Assembly (NCBI RefSeq): GCF_014196625.1 | Contig: NZ_JACIDZ010000003.1 | Span: forward strand, 124,001 to 188,000 | Length of the DNA stretch: 64,000 nucleotides | Direction of reading: 5' to 3' | Source of the DNA: Martelella radicis | Lineage (GTDB): Bacteria; Pseudomonadota; Alphaproteobacteria; Rhizobiales; Rhizobiaceae | Shown: piece by piece, positions 7,891 to 16,548 of the stretch | Layout: the number at the start of each line of letters is the position of its first letter | Position numbering within the stretch: the stretch's first letter is position 1 | Notes under the pieces: model-generated | The model's input: the letters and a program-made list of their open reading frames with translations, nothing else | Told to the model about the DNA's origin: nothing | Database searches by the model: none | Made by a program: the position numbers and the translations under genes

Positions 7891-9768
7891 TCAGAAAAAT
7901 CTGCGTTTTTTCGGCGGCGGCGGTGCGTCGTCGTCATCGCTGTCGTCAATGCCCGGATCATCCGGCGTGCGTCCTCCGAAGGGCGAGTAACCGGATTTCG
8001 TGTCAGTGTCGTCTTCCTCATCCGCACCGCCTTCGGCCGGGCGGGGCGGCTCTCCGGCCGTCTCCGGCGGTGTCTGGTCGCCGGCCTCTGTCTCCGGCTT
8101 CTCCGGCGGTTCATCGACCTGCGTTTCGGTCGTCTCGGGTTCGGTTTCCGGGGCGTCCGGCTCTTGCTGCGACGTCTCTTTCTCGGGTTCTTCGGGTTTC
8201 TCGTCCCTTGCTTCGGCGTCGGCAATGTGGGCGGCCTCGGCGACGGCCGCGGGCGCTGCGGCCGCGGCGTCGATCACCGTCGGGGCTTCCGGCTTGTCGC
8301 CGGTCGGGCCTTTGGGCAGGTCGCTTGCCATCGCCTCGGCCTCAGCCTCGGCGGCATCATCGAAGATCGGGGCATCATCTGCGTTTTTTTCTTCTTCCGC
8401 CTTAACGCCCCCGACGGGAGGAAGGCTCTTCAGAGCTTCATCGAGCCGGGTTGCCGAGCCTTCCTCGACAGGACCTTCTATCGCGCCATAGGGCACTTTC
8501 CATTCGAACGCGTCGATCTTGCCGGTTGCCGGCGAGAAGGGGCGCCAGTATTCCGAAACCAGGCCGTCGGCCACCCATGTCGGGTCGCGTTCGGCGCGTA
8601 GCGCCTGCGCCATCCAGTGGCGCACGCGGCCCTGATCGCCGGTTTCCGCTTCCTCGATATCGGCCAGCAACAGGAAGGCGCTTTCGCGCGATTGCATGCG
8701 GGCGGCGGCCTCGGCCTTGGTGCGGGCCTTTTCAAACTCGCGCGCATCGAGTGCGGCGCGGGCGACCACCATTAGCGAGACCGGGTTGTTCGGCTTCAGT
8801 CCCTCAAGCTTTTCAGCCCGCTTCAGCCGGTCAACGGCGGTATCGCCGCCGCGCGCGCGAACGTAGAGCGCGCCGGTCTGCGGATGCGGTTCCTTCTTCC
8901 ACACCATCTCCAGAACGCCGGCCGATTTCCGCACATTGCCCTGCGCCAGATAGGCCTTGGCGGCGATGATCGCGGCGGGGTGGAAGTCATCGCGCAGCTT
9001 CAGCGCCTGAAGCGCATCGGCGGCAGCGCCCTTGGCGTCGGTGTCGAGCTTGCTTTCGGCCCGCGCCGTCAGCAGCACTGCCTTCAGGCGGGCGGAATCC
9101 TGCTTGTCGGTCACCTTGGCGGAACGCTGCTGGTCAAGCAGGCGAATGGCATCATCCCAGCGGCCCTGGCGGGTGCGGGCCTCGAGCGTCGCCTTCGCGG
9201 CCCAGGCCAGATAGGGCGCCTTGTCGGCCGCACGCTCTGCATATTGCTGCGCGGCTTCTTCCGCGCCGACCCGCTTGGCCTCAAGGTAAAGCCCGCGCAG
9301 GCCGAGTTCCTGCGTTTCCGGGTCCTCGGCCATGGTCTCGAACAGCCGGCGGGCCTTGTCATGATTTCCCTCGATCAGCGCCACCTGCGCATCCAGAACA
9401 TGGATGAGCGGCTCCTGATCGACGCTGAGCAGCGCATGGGCGCGGGTGCTCATCTTGCGCGCCATAACCAGGTTGCCGGAACCGGCCGCAATCAGCCCGG
9501 TGGAGATCGCCTGATAGCCGCGGTCCCGCTTGCGGGCGCGGAAATAGCGGCGAACGCTGTTGGGCGAAGTCCAGAGCGCGCTTACCAGCCACCAGACGAC
9601 CATGACCACGAAGATCAGCGCGATCAGCAGCGCAAGCGCCGTGGTCAGCGGCGTCTGGAACAATTGTCCCTGCCAGGTCAGTGTCAGTTCGCCGGGGCGA
9701 TCGGCGAACCAGGAAAAGCCGAGGGCAAAGGCGAGGACGACGAGCGCGAAAATAAGCAGCCTGATCAT
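7891..9768 (-). CDS. HemY-like TPR membrane protein with long acidic C-terminal tail
   Basis: A 625-residue protein. The first 60 residues form two membrane helices (LLIFALVVLAFALGFSWFAD and TTALALLIALIFVVMVVWWL) of the HemY N-terminal domain. They are followed by TPR-like helical repeats to about residue 440, with the YAERAADKAPYLAWAAKATL pattern. From about 440 to the end the sequence is low-complexity, rich in Glu, Pro, Ala and Asp, ending in a basic-aromatic KKRRFF. HemY_N proteins sit with hemC and hemD in many proteobacteria and are thought to organise haem enzymes; catalysis is not expected. It follows the mitofilin-like gene by 12 bases, with GGGAGGA as ribosome-binding site. Confidence 0.9.
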   Translation of the reverse strand: MIRLLIFALVVLAFALGFSWFADRPGELTLTWQGQLFQTPLTTALALLIALIFVVMVVWWLVSALWTSPNSVRRYFRARKRDRGYQAISTGLIAAGSGNLVMARKMSTRAHALLSVDQEPLIHVLDAQVALIEGNHDKARRLFETMAEDPETQELGLRGLYLEAKRVGAEEAAQQYAERAADKAPYLAWAAKATLEARTRQGRWDDAIRLLDQQRSAKVTDKQDSARLKAVLLTARAESKLDTDAKGAAADALQALKLRDDFHPAAIIAAKAYLAQGNVRKSAGVLEMVWKKEPHPQTGALYVRARGGDTAVDRLKRAEKLEGLKPNNPVSLMVVARAALDAREFEKARTKAEAAARMQSRESAFLLLADIEEAETGDQGRVRHWMAQALRAERDPTWVADGLVSEYWRPFSPATGKIDAFEWKVPYGAIEGPVEEGSATRLDEALKSLPPVGGVKAEEEKNADDAPIFDDAAEAEAEAMASDLPKGPTGDKPEAPTVIDAAAAAPAAVAEAAHIADAEARDEKPEEPEKETSQQEPDAPETEPETTETQVDEPPEKPETEAGDQTPPETAGEPPRPAEGGADEEDDTDTKSGYSPFGGRTPDDPGIDDSDDDDAPPPPKKRRFF

Positions 9769-9780
9769 ATCGTTCCTCCC

Positions 9781-11091
9781 TTAATTGGCCGGCGCTGTCG
9801 CGGTGCCAGTGGCCGGTGCGCCGGCGGTGCTGGAAAGCGCGCCGGAGAGCGTTTCCGAGACCAGTTCGTCGGCCTTGATGCGGGCGGAAAGCGCGTTCTG
9901 GAACTGCGTCGAGACCGTCTTCGCCGCTTCGGGAAGCGACTGCCACTCCTTCTCGGCCTGTTTGAGCTTGCCGTCCTTCAGGTTGTTCTCGATGCGCGCG
10001 ACGATCGCCGGCACGCTGTCGCCTTCGACATCGCCGACGGGCCGCACATTGACGAGGCCCTTGGCGCTGTCGACAAGGCGGTTGAAGATGCCGGTGTCGG
10101 GCGGCGGCTGGTCGGCTGCCTCGATGATGTCATTGGCGAGCGCGGAGAACTGTTCGCTCAGGGCTTCGCGCGTCGGTACGCCCTCTTGCGCCAGCGATTG
10201 CAGCGCCGACAGATCGGTGCCCTGCGGCGCGACCTCGGCATAGGTCGAAAGCTCGTTCGCGAAATCATCGCCCCTGTCGATGGCCGATTTCAGTCCGGCC
10301 GCAGCGATGGCGCGGGCGACGGCAAGGTCCTTGCCGGGCGTGTTCACCTTCTGCTCGAGTGCGGCAAGCTTCTGCTGCATGGCCTGCTGGTCGGAACTGA
10401 TCGCGCTCTTCAGGCTGTCGTTTTCCTGGGCCAGCGACTGCAGTTGGCTTGCGTCCGACTGAACCGTCTTCTGCAGCTCGGCCACCTGGCTATGCAGCGC
10501 GGAGAGGCTGTCGCCGCCGCTTCCGGAAAGGCTTTCGACCTGGTTCTTCAGCGCTGACAGGTCTGACTGGAGCGTGCTGACAGCGCCCGACTGGTCGCCG
10601 GATTTCAGCGCCGCAACCTCCTGTTTGAGCGTCGCAATTTCGTCCTGCAGCTTTGCCGAAGGGCCGGTCTGGGCCAGAATGCCGGAATAGAAAAGCGCGG
10701 CGGCTCCGGCAAGGGCGATCACGCCCCCGGCAAACCCGGCGGCAAGAAGAGGCCCTGCGCCGGGGCCGCGCCGGCTGTCTTCCGGCGGTTCGTCGTTTTT
10801 CGGCGGCGGCGGGGTGCTGCCGCCATCCGAAGCGATTTCGCCATTCTCTGCGCCGGTTGCCGTCTCGTCCGTCTCGTGTTCCGTTTCGGCGGGCGGCTCC
10901 TCGTCGCCGTGTTCTTCATGACGCTTTATCGCGGCTGCGACGTCGGCCATCGCCGTTTTCACAGCGGCGTCGTTTTCTTCCGGCGCAACCGGCGGGTTTG
11001 CGGATTCGCGGCCGGCTTCCTCTGCCGGCGTCACGGCGTTCTCGTCGCGTTTGTCGTTCTTCGGGGGCTGTGACGGCGTGTCCGAAACCAT
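9781..11091 (-). CDS. Mitofilin-like membrane protein (COG4223)
   Basis: A 436-residue protein with an acidic, proline-rich N-terminal region (to about residue 105), one transmembrane helix (LLAAGFAGGVIALAGAAALF), a long coiled coil (about residues 140-270, many Leu/Gln/Ser heptads) and a C-terminal helical mitofilin-like domain. This is the alphaproteobacterial relative of mitochondrial Mic60, usually encoded in the haem operon and implicated in intracytoplasmic-membrane or crista-like structure and in outer-membrane contact. The ATG at 11091 with an upstream GAGG is preferred; the 38 extra open codons upstream have no family similarity. It lies between hemD and hemY. Confidence 0.85.
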   Translation of the reverse strand: MVSDTPSQPPKNDKRDENAVTPAEEAGRESANPPVAPEENDAAVKTAMADVAAAIKRHEEHGDEEPPAETEHETDETATGAENGEIASDGGSTPPPPKNDEPPEDSRRGPGAGPLLAAGFAGGVIALAGAAALFYSGILAQTGPSAKLQDEIATLKQEVAALKSGDQSGAVSTLQSDLSALKNQVESLSGSGGDSLSALHSQVAELQKTVQSDASQLQSLAQENDSLKSAISSDQQAMQQKLAALEQKVNTPGKDLAVARAIAAAGLKSAIDRGDDFANELSTYAEVAPQGTDLSALQSLAQEGVPTREALSEQFSALANDIIEAADQPPPDTGIFNRLVDSAKGLVNVRPVGDVEGDSVPAIVARIENNLKDGKLKQAEKEWQSLPEAAKTVSTQFQNALSARIKADELVSETLSGALSSTAGAPATGTATAPAN

Positions 11092-11201
11092 GGGTACCTC
11101 TTTTGCGCTTCCTGCCGCTAAGTTAGATGGCGCGCGCTGTTTAGAAAAGGTCTTTGTGGGTTTGTTGTTCCCGGCAAAAGGTCGAACGCGGCAAAACGCC
11201 G

Positions 11202-11915
11202 TCAATTGAGGAGTGAAAGCAGGTTGTCCTCGTCGGGCGCGGCGGCAATTCTGGCGGAAGCGGAAAGGGAGGGCGGAACAACCGCCGCCACCTTGGCGCT
11301 AAGGCAAAGGAAGAGTGGGGTCAGTCCATGGTCTGTCAGCAATTGCGGAGGCGCCAGCGTGAAAAACCGCGCAGCCGCCGCAGCCGAGTAAAACAGCACC
11401 GCTTCAGGCTTTGCCTCGTCCAGAACGGTTTCCACCGGCAGGTCGGTGACGGGCTGCATCGCATAGGCCGTCACGGTCTCGAAAGTCAGACCGAGCCGGC
11501 GCAGCGTTTCCTCGAAGACAGGCGCGCGCGGGTCTCCGGCAAGGTAAAGCAGCGGGCCATCGCCTGCGGACGGGAAGGCCGCGATGGTCTCGGCCAGACG
11601 TTCCCCGTCGCCGCCGCCATCGATGACCTGGGCAAAGCCCGCGGCGCGGGCGGCTTCGGCGGTTTTTCTGCCGACGGCGAAAACCGGCAGGTCCCTGAAG
11701 CCGGGCGCATCGCGGCTCGCTTCAACGTTTTCAAGCGCCTCGGCGCTGGTGACGGCAAGCGCCCGCCAGTGTCTCGCCGCAAGGGCTGCTTTCACAACAT
11801 CGTCAAAATGCACCGGTCGGAAGAGCGGCAGGGAAAAAGCCTGGTGCCCCATGGCGACGAGGCGTGCGCAGGTGCCTTCCGCCTTCTCTACCGGTCGGGT
11901 CACCAGAACGCGCAT
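11202..11915 (-). CDS. hemD: Uroporphyrinogen-III synthase
   Basis: A 237-residue two-lobed HemD that inverts ring D and cyclises hydroxymethylbilane to uroporphyrinogen III. HemD sequences are poorly conserved, but the start MRVLVTRPVEKAEGTCARL, the LAVTSAEAL segment, FAVGRKTAEAARAAGF and the C-terminal AVLFYSAAAAARFF are the recognisable family blocks. It begins three bases after the hemC stop, so the two consecutive enzymes are translated together. Confidence 0.9.
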   Translation of the reverse strand: MRVLVTRPVEKAEGTCARLVAMGHQAFSLPLFRPVHFDDVVKAALAARHWRALAVTSAEALENVEASRDAPGFRDLPVFAVGRKTAEAARAAGFAQVIDGGGDGERLAETIAAFPSAGDGPLLYLAGDPRAPVFEETLRRLGLTFETVTAYAMQPVTDLPVETVLDEAKPEAVLFYSAAAAARFFTLAPPQLLTDHGLTPLFLCLSAKVAAVVPPSLSASARIAAAPDEDNLLSLLN

Positions 11916-11918
11916 GGC

Positions 11919-12848
11919 TCAGGTCCAGTCTTCGAAAAAGCCCGGCCCCGCGCGTCTCTTCAGCTGCTCGCCGGCCCAATGTCCGATCTTCTGCGCTTCC
12001 CCGCGCATGCCGTCGGTGACGATGTCGTGGGCTGTCGCGCCGTCCGGAGTCAGGATCATGCCGGAAAAGGAGATGCGTTCGTTGAAACAGCGGGCATAGG
12101 CCGCGATCGGCGTGCGGCAGGAGCCGTCGAGGGCGGCGAGAAAGGCGCGCTCGCAGGACACCGCGATTTCCGTATCCTCGTCATTGACCGGCGCGAGCAG
12201 GTCGCCGATACGTCGGTCGCCCGAGCGCTGTTCGATGCAGATCGCGCCCTGGGCGGGGGCGGGTAGGAAGTCGCGCACGCTCAGCACCTCGGTCGCCACA
12301 TCGTCCATGCCGAGGCGCTTGAGGCCGGCATTGGCCAGAAACGTGCCGTCGACCACGCCGTCGGCGAGCTTCTGCAGTCGCGTCTGCACGGAGCCGCGAA
12401 ACAGCACCACCTCGATATCCGGCCTCAGGCGGCGAATCAGCGCCTGGCGACGCAGCGAGGAGGAGCCAACGACCGCGCCCTGCGGCAAATCCGCCAGTTT
12501 TTTCACGTCCCGGCCGATGAAGGCGTCGCGCGGGTCGGCGCGCGGCAGGAAGGTGGAAAGTTCGAGACCCTCCGGCAGGGCGGTGGGCATGTCCTTCGAT
12601 GAATGGACGGCGAAATCGAGTTCGCCCGAGAGAAGCTGAGCCTCAAGCTCTTCGGTGAAAAGCCCCTTGCCGCCGATCGCCGAGAGCGGCCGGTCGGTGA
12701 TCCGGTCGCCCTTGGTCGAGAGCACCACGATCTCGAACATGTCTTCGGAAAGGCCATGGGCGGCCATTAGCCGGTCGCGCGCTTCATGGGCCTGGGCGAG
12801 CGCCAGCGGGCTGCCGCGCGTGCCGATCCTCAAAGGTTTCGTTTGCAT
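11919..12848 (-). CDS. hemC: Hydroxymethylbilane synthase (porphobilinogen deaminase)
   Basis: A 309-residue enzyme that polymerises four porphobilinogens into hydroxymethylbilane. Visible hallmarks are [13 protein letters not shown] at the N-terminus, KGLFTEELE, the arginine-rich loop [15 protein letters not shown] that binds substrate carboxylates, and the dipyrromethane-cofactor cysteine in [13 protein letters not shown]. The frame is open for 170 more codons upstream, antisense to tsaD, but the family start is the ATG at 12848. It diverges from tsaD across only 72 bases, which must hold both promoters. Confidence 0.96.
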   Translation of the reverse strand: MQTKPLRIGTRGSPLALAQAHEARDRLMAAHGLSEDMFEIVVLSTKGDRITDRPLSAIGGKGLFTEELEAQLLSGELDFAVHSSKDMPTALPEGLELSTFLPRADPRDAFIGRDVKKLADLPQGAVVGSSSLRRQALIRRLRPDIEVVLFRGSVQTRLQKLADGVVDGTFLANAGLKRLGMDDVATEVLSVRDFLPAPAQGAICIEQRSGDRRIGDLLAPVNDEDTEIAVSCERAFLAALDGSCRTPIAAYARCFNERISFSGMILTPDGATAHDIVTDGMRGEAQKIGHWAGEQLKRRAGPGFFEDWT

Positions 12849-12920
12849 CCTGCGTCCACCGTTGTTACCGGGTGTTTCGTAAACCGGATTGCGCGCCGCC
12901 GCAAATGTTCGTCTGAGCCC

Positions 12921-14018
12921 ATGAACAAGAAGTCTGTCTTTCTCGGTATTGAATCGAGCTGTGATGAAACCGCCGCCGCCATCGTCGCGCGCGACGCGGA
13001 CGGGCGCGGGGAAATCCTCGCCGATGTGGTGCTGAGCCAGATGGAAGAGCATGCCGCCTTTGGCGGCGTGGTGCCGGAAATTGCCGCACGCGCCCATGTG
13101 GAGGCGACGGACCGGCTGATTGCCGAGGCTCTTGAGCAGTCCGGGATCTCGCTTTCCGAACTGGACGGCATTGCCGCGACCATAGGGCCGGGGCTGATCG
13201 GCGGTCTTATCGTCGGCGCCATGAGCGGCAAGGCGATGGCCTATGCGGCGAACAAGCCCTTTTACGGCGTCAATCACCTCGAAGGCCATGCGCTGACGGC
13301 GCGGCTGACAAACGGCGTGCAATTTCCTTTCCTGATGTTGCTGGTTTCCGGCGGTCACACGCAGATCGTTCTGGTGAAGGGCGTTGGCGAATACGAGCGC
13401 TGGGGAACGACCATCGACGATGCGCTGGGCGAGGCCTTCGACAAGACGGCAAAGCTTCTGGGCCTCGGTTACCCCGGCGGCCCGCAGGTTGAAGCGGCGG
13501 CGAAGGCGGGGGATCCGAAACGCATTGCCCTGCCGCGCCCGATGAAGGGCGAGGCGCGGCTCGATTTCTCCTTTTCCGGCCTGAAGACCGCTGTCCGGCA
13601 GGCGGCGCAGAACCTTGCGCCGCTCAGCGAGCAGGATGTTGCCGATCTCTGCGCGGCCTTCCAGTTGGCCGTTGCCGAAACGCTGCGCGATCGCGTCGGC
13701 CGGTCGCTTGCCCGCTTCAGGGCGGAAGGACTTGCGGCAGAAGATCGCCCGGCGCTGGTTGTCGCCGGCGGCGTTGCCGCCAACAGCGCCATAAGGGCGG
13801 TGCTGACATCCCTGTGCGAGAACCAGGGCTTCGCCTTCGTGGCGCCGCCTTTCAGGCTATGCACGGATAATGCGGTGATGATCGCCTGGGCCGGGCTCGA
13901 ACGGGAAGCCGCCGGCTTTCCCGCCGATGGGTTCGAAGTGCCCGTGCGCTCGCGCTGGCCGCTTGATGCCAAGGCCACCGCCCTGATCGGCAGCGGAAGG
14001 AAAGGTGCGAAAGCATGA
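12921..14018 (+). CDS. tsaD: tRNA N6-adenosine threonylcarbamoyltransferase TsaD
   Basis: A 365-residue universal Kae1/TsaD protein that transfers the threonylcarbamoyl group from TC-AMP to A37 of ANN-decoding tRNAs, working with TsaB and TsaE encoded elsewhere. Motifs in order: [13 protein letters not shown] at residues 9-21, the iron-binding [16 protein letters not shown], the GLGYPGGP loop, FSGLKTAV and [12 protein letters not shown]. The ATG at 12921 is the conserved start. Its last four bases overlap gpsA (ATGA), so the two are cotranslated. Confidence 0.96.
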   Translation: MNKKSVFLGIESSCDETAAAIVARDADGRGEILADVVLSQMEEHAAFGGVVPEIAARAHVEATDRLIAEALEQSGISLSELDGIAATIGPGLIGGLIVGAMSGKAMAYAANKPFYGVNHLEGHALTARLTNGVQFPFLMLLVSGGHTQIVLVKGVGEYERWGTTIDDALGEAFDKTAKLLGLGYPGGPQVEAAAKAGDPKRIALPRPMKGEARLDFSFSGLKTAVRQAAQNLAPLSEQDVADLCAAFQLAVAETLRDRVGRSLARFRAEGLAAEDRPALVVAGGVAANSAIRAVLTSLCENQGFAFVAPPFRLCTDNAVMIAWAGLEREAAGFPADGFEVPVRSRWPLDAKATALIGSGRKGAKA

Positions 14019-15001
14019 GTGAGAAGAAAAAGACTGTCGTTATCGGTTCGGGCGCCTTCGGTACGGCGCTTGCGGCCGTCTTTGCCCATGAGGGCGAGGA
14101 CGAAGTGACGCTGCTCGGCCGCAATGCCGGGCTGATCGAGGCGATGCGCGAAAGCCGCCGCCACGAGGCTGTGCTGCCGGGCATTACCCTGCCGGAGGCG
14201 CTGAACTACACGATCGACCCGTCGATCCTCGGCGTTGCCGATACCGTGGTGCTTGCCGTTCCCGCGCAGGCGCAGCGGGCTGCCGCGCTTTATTATGCGC
14301 CCTATCTGAACAAGGATGCCGTCATCGTCTCCGCCGCCAAGGGCATCGAGCGCTCGAGCGGACGGCTGATCACGGATGTCCTCAACGAGGCCTTGCCGCA
14401 TCACCATGCCGGTGCGCTGTCCGGTCCGGGCTTTGCCATCGAGCTGGCTGGCGGCAAGCCGATCGCCATGGCGCTGGCCTTCCGCGATCGCACCCTTGCG
14501 CGCGAGACGGCGACGATCCTTTCCGGCCGGACCTTCCGCATCTATGCCTCCGGCGATCCCGTCGGCGTGCAGATCGGCGGGGCGCTGAAAAACGTTCTGG
14601 CGATTGCCTGCGGCATTGTCGAGGGCGCGGAATTGGGCGAATCGGCCCGTGCGGCGCTGATTGCGCGCGGTCTTGCCGAAATGTCGCGGCTGGCCGTCGC
14701 CATGGGCGGCGAGGCGGAGACCGTGCGCGGCCTTTCCGGCCTCGGCGACCTGGTGCTGACCGGCTCTTCGCGTCAGTCCCGCAATTTCCGCTATGGCGTG
14801 GCGCTTGCCGAGGGCAATTTCGACAACATCAATGCGGCGCTTGTGGAAGGGGTCTATTCTGCCTCTGTCGCCAGCGAACTTGCCGGCAGCTATGGCGTGC
14901 AGATGCCGATCTCGAATGCGGTCGCCCGCGTGCTGGACGGCAAGCTCGGCATCCCGCAGGCGCTTGAAGAACTGATGACCCGGCCGATCACGACCGAATG
15001 A
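14015..15001 (+). CDS. gpsA: Glycerol-3-phosphate dehydrogenase [NAD(P)+]
   Basis: A 328-residue enzyme that reduces dihydroxyacetone phosphate to sn-glycerol 3-phosphate, the backbone for phospholipid synthesis. The N-terminal Rossmann motif [10 protein letters not shown], the AAKGIE segment, the [13 protein letters not shown] loop, and the C-terminal domain containing the catalytic lysine in [14 protein letters not shown] are all present. [11 protein letters not shown] gives the final family signature. It overlaps tsaD by four bases and is followed after 21 bases by a YciI gene. Confidence 0.96.
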   Translation: MSEKKKTVVIGSGAFGTALAAVFAHEGEDEVTLLGRNAGLIEAMRESRRHEAVLPGITLPEALNYTIDPSILGVADTVVLAVPAQAQRAAALYYAPYLNKDAVIVSAAKGIERSSGRLITDVLNEALPHHHAGALSGPGFAIELAGGKPIAMALAFRDRTLARETATILSGRTFRIYASGDPVGVQIGGALKNVLAIACGIVEGAELGESARAALIARGLAEMSRLAVAMGGEAETVRGLSGLGDLVLTGSSRQSRNFRYGVALAEGNFDNINAALVEGVYSASVASELAGSYGVQMPISNAVARVLDGKLGIPQALEELMTRPITTE

Positions 15002-15022
15002 GAAACGAGAGGAGATAGGAAG

Positions 15023-15316
15023 ATGCTTTTCGCCGTTTTGTGCAAGGACAAGCCCGATCACATCCATATCCGCATGGAAAACCGGCCCCGCCATCTGGAA
15101 TGGCTCGACGGGCTGAATGAACAGGGCACGCTGAAGATCGCCGGTCCGTTTCTCGACGAGCAGGAAAAGCCCTGCGGCTCGATGCTGCTGATCGAGGCGA
15201 AGGACCAGGCCTCGGCGGAGGCGATTGCCGCCGAAGACCCTTATGGCAAGGCCGGCCTGTTCGAGAAGGTCGATGTCAAGCCCTACAAGTGGCTCTACAA
15301 CAATCCGGGGGTCTGA
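15023..15316 (+). CDS. YciI family protein
   Basis: A 97-residue ferredoxin-like dimeric alpha/beta barrel protein. It has the family pattern: MLFAVLCKDKPDHI start, RPRHLEWLDGLNEQG with the conserved His, ASAEAIAAEDPYGKAGLF with the conserved Asp-Pro, and a final VKPYKW. The active-site His/Asp pair suggests an enzyme, but the family's substrate is largely unknown. It sits in the tsaD-gpsA-yciI-EVE group, a frequent neighbourhood in rhizobia, and the next start is only five bases downstream. Confidence 0.9.
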   Translation: MLFAVLCKDKPDHIHIRMENRPRHLEWLDGLNEQGTLKIAGPFLDEQEKPCGSMLLIEAKDQASAEAIAAEDPYGKAGLFEKVDVKPYKWLYNNPGV

Positions 15317-15321
15317 GCTTC

Positions 15322-15750
15322 ATGGCCTACTGGCTTTTCAAATCCGAACCGTTCAAGTTTTCCTGGGAGATGCTGAAGGCGAAGGGCGAGGCCGGGGAAG
15401 AATGGGACGGGGTGCGCAACTACCAGGCCCGCAACAACATGCGGGCCATGGAAATCGGCGACAAGGGCTTCTTCTACCACTCCAATGAGGGGCTGGAAGT
15501 CGTCGGCATCTGCGAAGTCTGCGCACTTGCCCATCACGATAGCACCACCGACGACCCGCGCTGGGAATGCGTCGACATCCGCGCGGTGGCCGACATGCCG
15601 AAGCCGGTGACGTTGAAGGATGTGAAAGCCAATCCGAAGCTTGCCGACATGGCGCTGGTGACATCGATGCGGCTTTCGGTGCAGCCGGTGAAGGAAGATG
15701 AATGGCTGGAAGTCTGCCGTATGGGCGGGCTGGAGGAGCCGCCGCGGTGA
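15322..15750 (+). CDS. EVE domain-containing protein
   Basis: A 142-residue single EVE domain of the PUA-like fold, which in relatives recognises modified bases in DNA or RNA. Visible features are MAYWLFKSEPFKFSWE at the N-terminus, the WDGVRNYQARNNMRAM core with the family's Asn/Arg residues, GDKGFFYHSNEGLEVVGI lining the binding pocket, and the closing LVTSMRLSVQPV. The ATG at 15322 is used because the eleven upstream codons overlap the yciI end and lack similarity. In rhizobia this gene is standard next to yciI, so a housekeeping RNA-modification role is more likely than defence. Confidence 0.92.
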   Translation: MAYWLFKSEPFKFSWEMLKAKGEAGEEWDGVRNYQARNNMRAMEIGDKGFFYHSNEGLEVVGICEVCALAHHDSTTDDPRWECVDIRAVADMPKPVTLKDVKANPKLADMALVTSMRLSVQPVKEDEWLEVCRMGGLEEPPR

Positions 15751-15786
15751 TCGCCGGCGTCTCCGTTGACCCTCTCGCGCCACCTG

Positions 15787-15809
15787 CGTCATCCTCGGAC
15801 TTGACCCGG
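15787..15809. repeat. Relic of a common alphaproteobacterial intergenic repeat
   Basis: The segment CGTCATCCTCGGACTTGACC and its next few bases resemble one arm of a dispersed palindromic repeat seen in many alphaproteobacterial genomes (CATCCTCGGGCTTGACCCGAGG type). The second arm is degraded here, so this is at most a remnant. Identification is from memory of the repeat, not from a search. Confidence 0.4.
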
Positions 15810-15894
15810 TGCGGGGGCGAGAAGAAAAGCAACCCGCCGACAGGTGCGGTCTGAACCCTCGCCAACCGACGTGACATGCCAGCCGCAACCCACC

Positions 15895-16545
15895 ATGACC
15901 GACCGCGAAAACTTCATCTTCCAAAACACTGACATCCTGACGCCGCCGCATGTGCCGGAGATCCGGCTGAGGCTGGCAAGCGAGGTGCATGACCTCTGGA
16001 TGAAGACAGAGGCGGAGCTTGAGGAAATCGGCCTGCCGCCGCCGTTCTGGGCCTTCGCCTGGGCCGGCGGGCAGGGGCTTGCGCGCTATGTGCTGGATCA
16101 TCCCGGATGCGTTGCCGGCAAACGGGTCGTGGACTTCGCCACGGGGTCCGGCCTTGTTGCGATTGCTGCGGCAAAGGCCGGCGCGACCTCTGTTCTGGCG
16201 GCCGATATCGATCACTGGTCCGCCTCTGCCGTCGCGTTGAATGCGGCACTGAATGGGGTGGAGGTTGCCTATGATGGCGACAACCTGATGGGCGAAGCGC
16301 TTGATTGCGATGTGCTTCTGGCCGGCGATGTCTTCTATGACGCTGATTGGGCGGCGGAACTGGTCCCGTGGTTCGAGGCGCTTGCCAAAGCAGGCGTCAC
16401 CGTTCTGGTGGGCGATCCCGGACGGGCCTATTGCCCGGTCCCCCGTCTCACGAAGCTGGTGGAATATCAGGTCCCGGTCACACGGGTTCTGGAAGACGGC
16501 GAAGTGAAGAGGACGACGGTCTGGGCCTTCGCTCCGAGGCGCTGA
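15895..16545 (+). CDS. METTL20-type protein methyltransferase (probable ETF beta-subunit lysine methyltransferase)
   Basis: A 216-residue class I SAM methyltransferase. The PPPFWAFAWAGGQGLARY block (about residues 48-65), SAM motif I VVDFATGSG (78-86) and the motif IV DVLLAGDVFYD match the Nnt1/METTL20 group; bacterial members methylate lysines of electron-transfer flavoprotein beta. Start chosen at ATG 15895, where the conserved region begins; 17 more codons are open upstream. Its 3' end (16463-16524) is duplicated about 1.7 kb downstream, and an unrelated gene ends three bases from its stop on the other strand. The last few residues (AFAPRR) differ from those encoded by the truncated copy (QFR), so one of the two tails was probably acquired by rearrangement. 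Confidence 0.85.
   Translation: MTDRENFIFQNTDILTPPHVPEIRLRLASEVHDLWMKTEAELEEIGLPPPFWAFAWAGGQGLARYVLDHPGCVAGKRVVDFATGSGLVAIAAAKAGATSVLAADIDHWSASAVALNAALNGVEVAYDGDNLMGEALDCDVLLAGDVFYDADWAAELVPWFEALAKAGVTVLVGDPGRAYCPVPRLTKLVEYQVPVTRVLEDGEVKRTTVWAFAPRR
16463..16524 (+). repeat. Direct repeat, upstream copy (3' end of methyltransferase gene)
   Basis: This 62-base segment inside the methyltransferase gene recurs in the same orientation at 18162-18223 with 59 of 62 identical positions. Two differences are synonymous and one changes Glu to Gly. Weaker similarity extends upstream of both copies for about 50 bases, while the sequences diverge abruptly after the shared TGG. The repeats bracket the unknown membrane-protein gene. 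Confidence 0.9.
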
Positions 16546-16548
16546 GGA

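Noticed and set aside
7258-8601. Long plus-strand open frame of 447 codons antisense to the TerB and HemY genes
   Set aside because: It is a GC-rich shadow; its translation is low-complexity and has no domain, while the minus strand shows clear TerB and HemY features.
8884-10557. 557-codon plus-strand frame antisense to hemY and the mitofilin-like gene
   Set aside because: Arg/Gly/Leu-rich translation without motifs, and the other strand has recognisable proteins in the expected haem order.
15322-15750. EVE-domain gene as part of a modified-DNA defence system
   Set aside because: Its neighbours (yciI, gpsA, tsaD) form an ordinary conserved housekeeping group and no nuclease gene is present.
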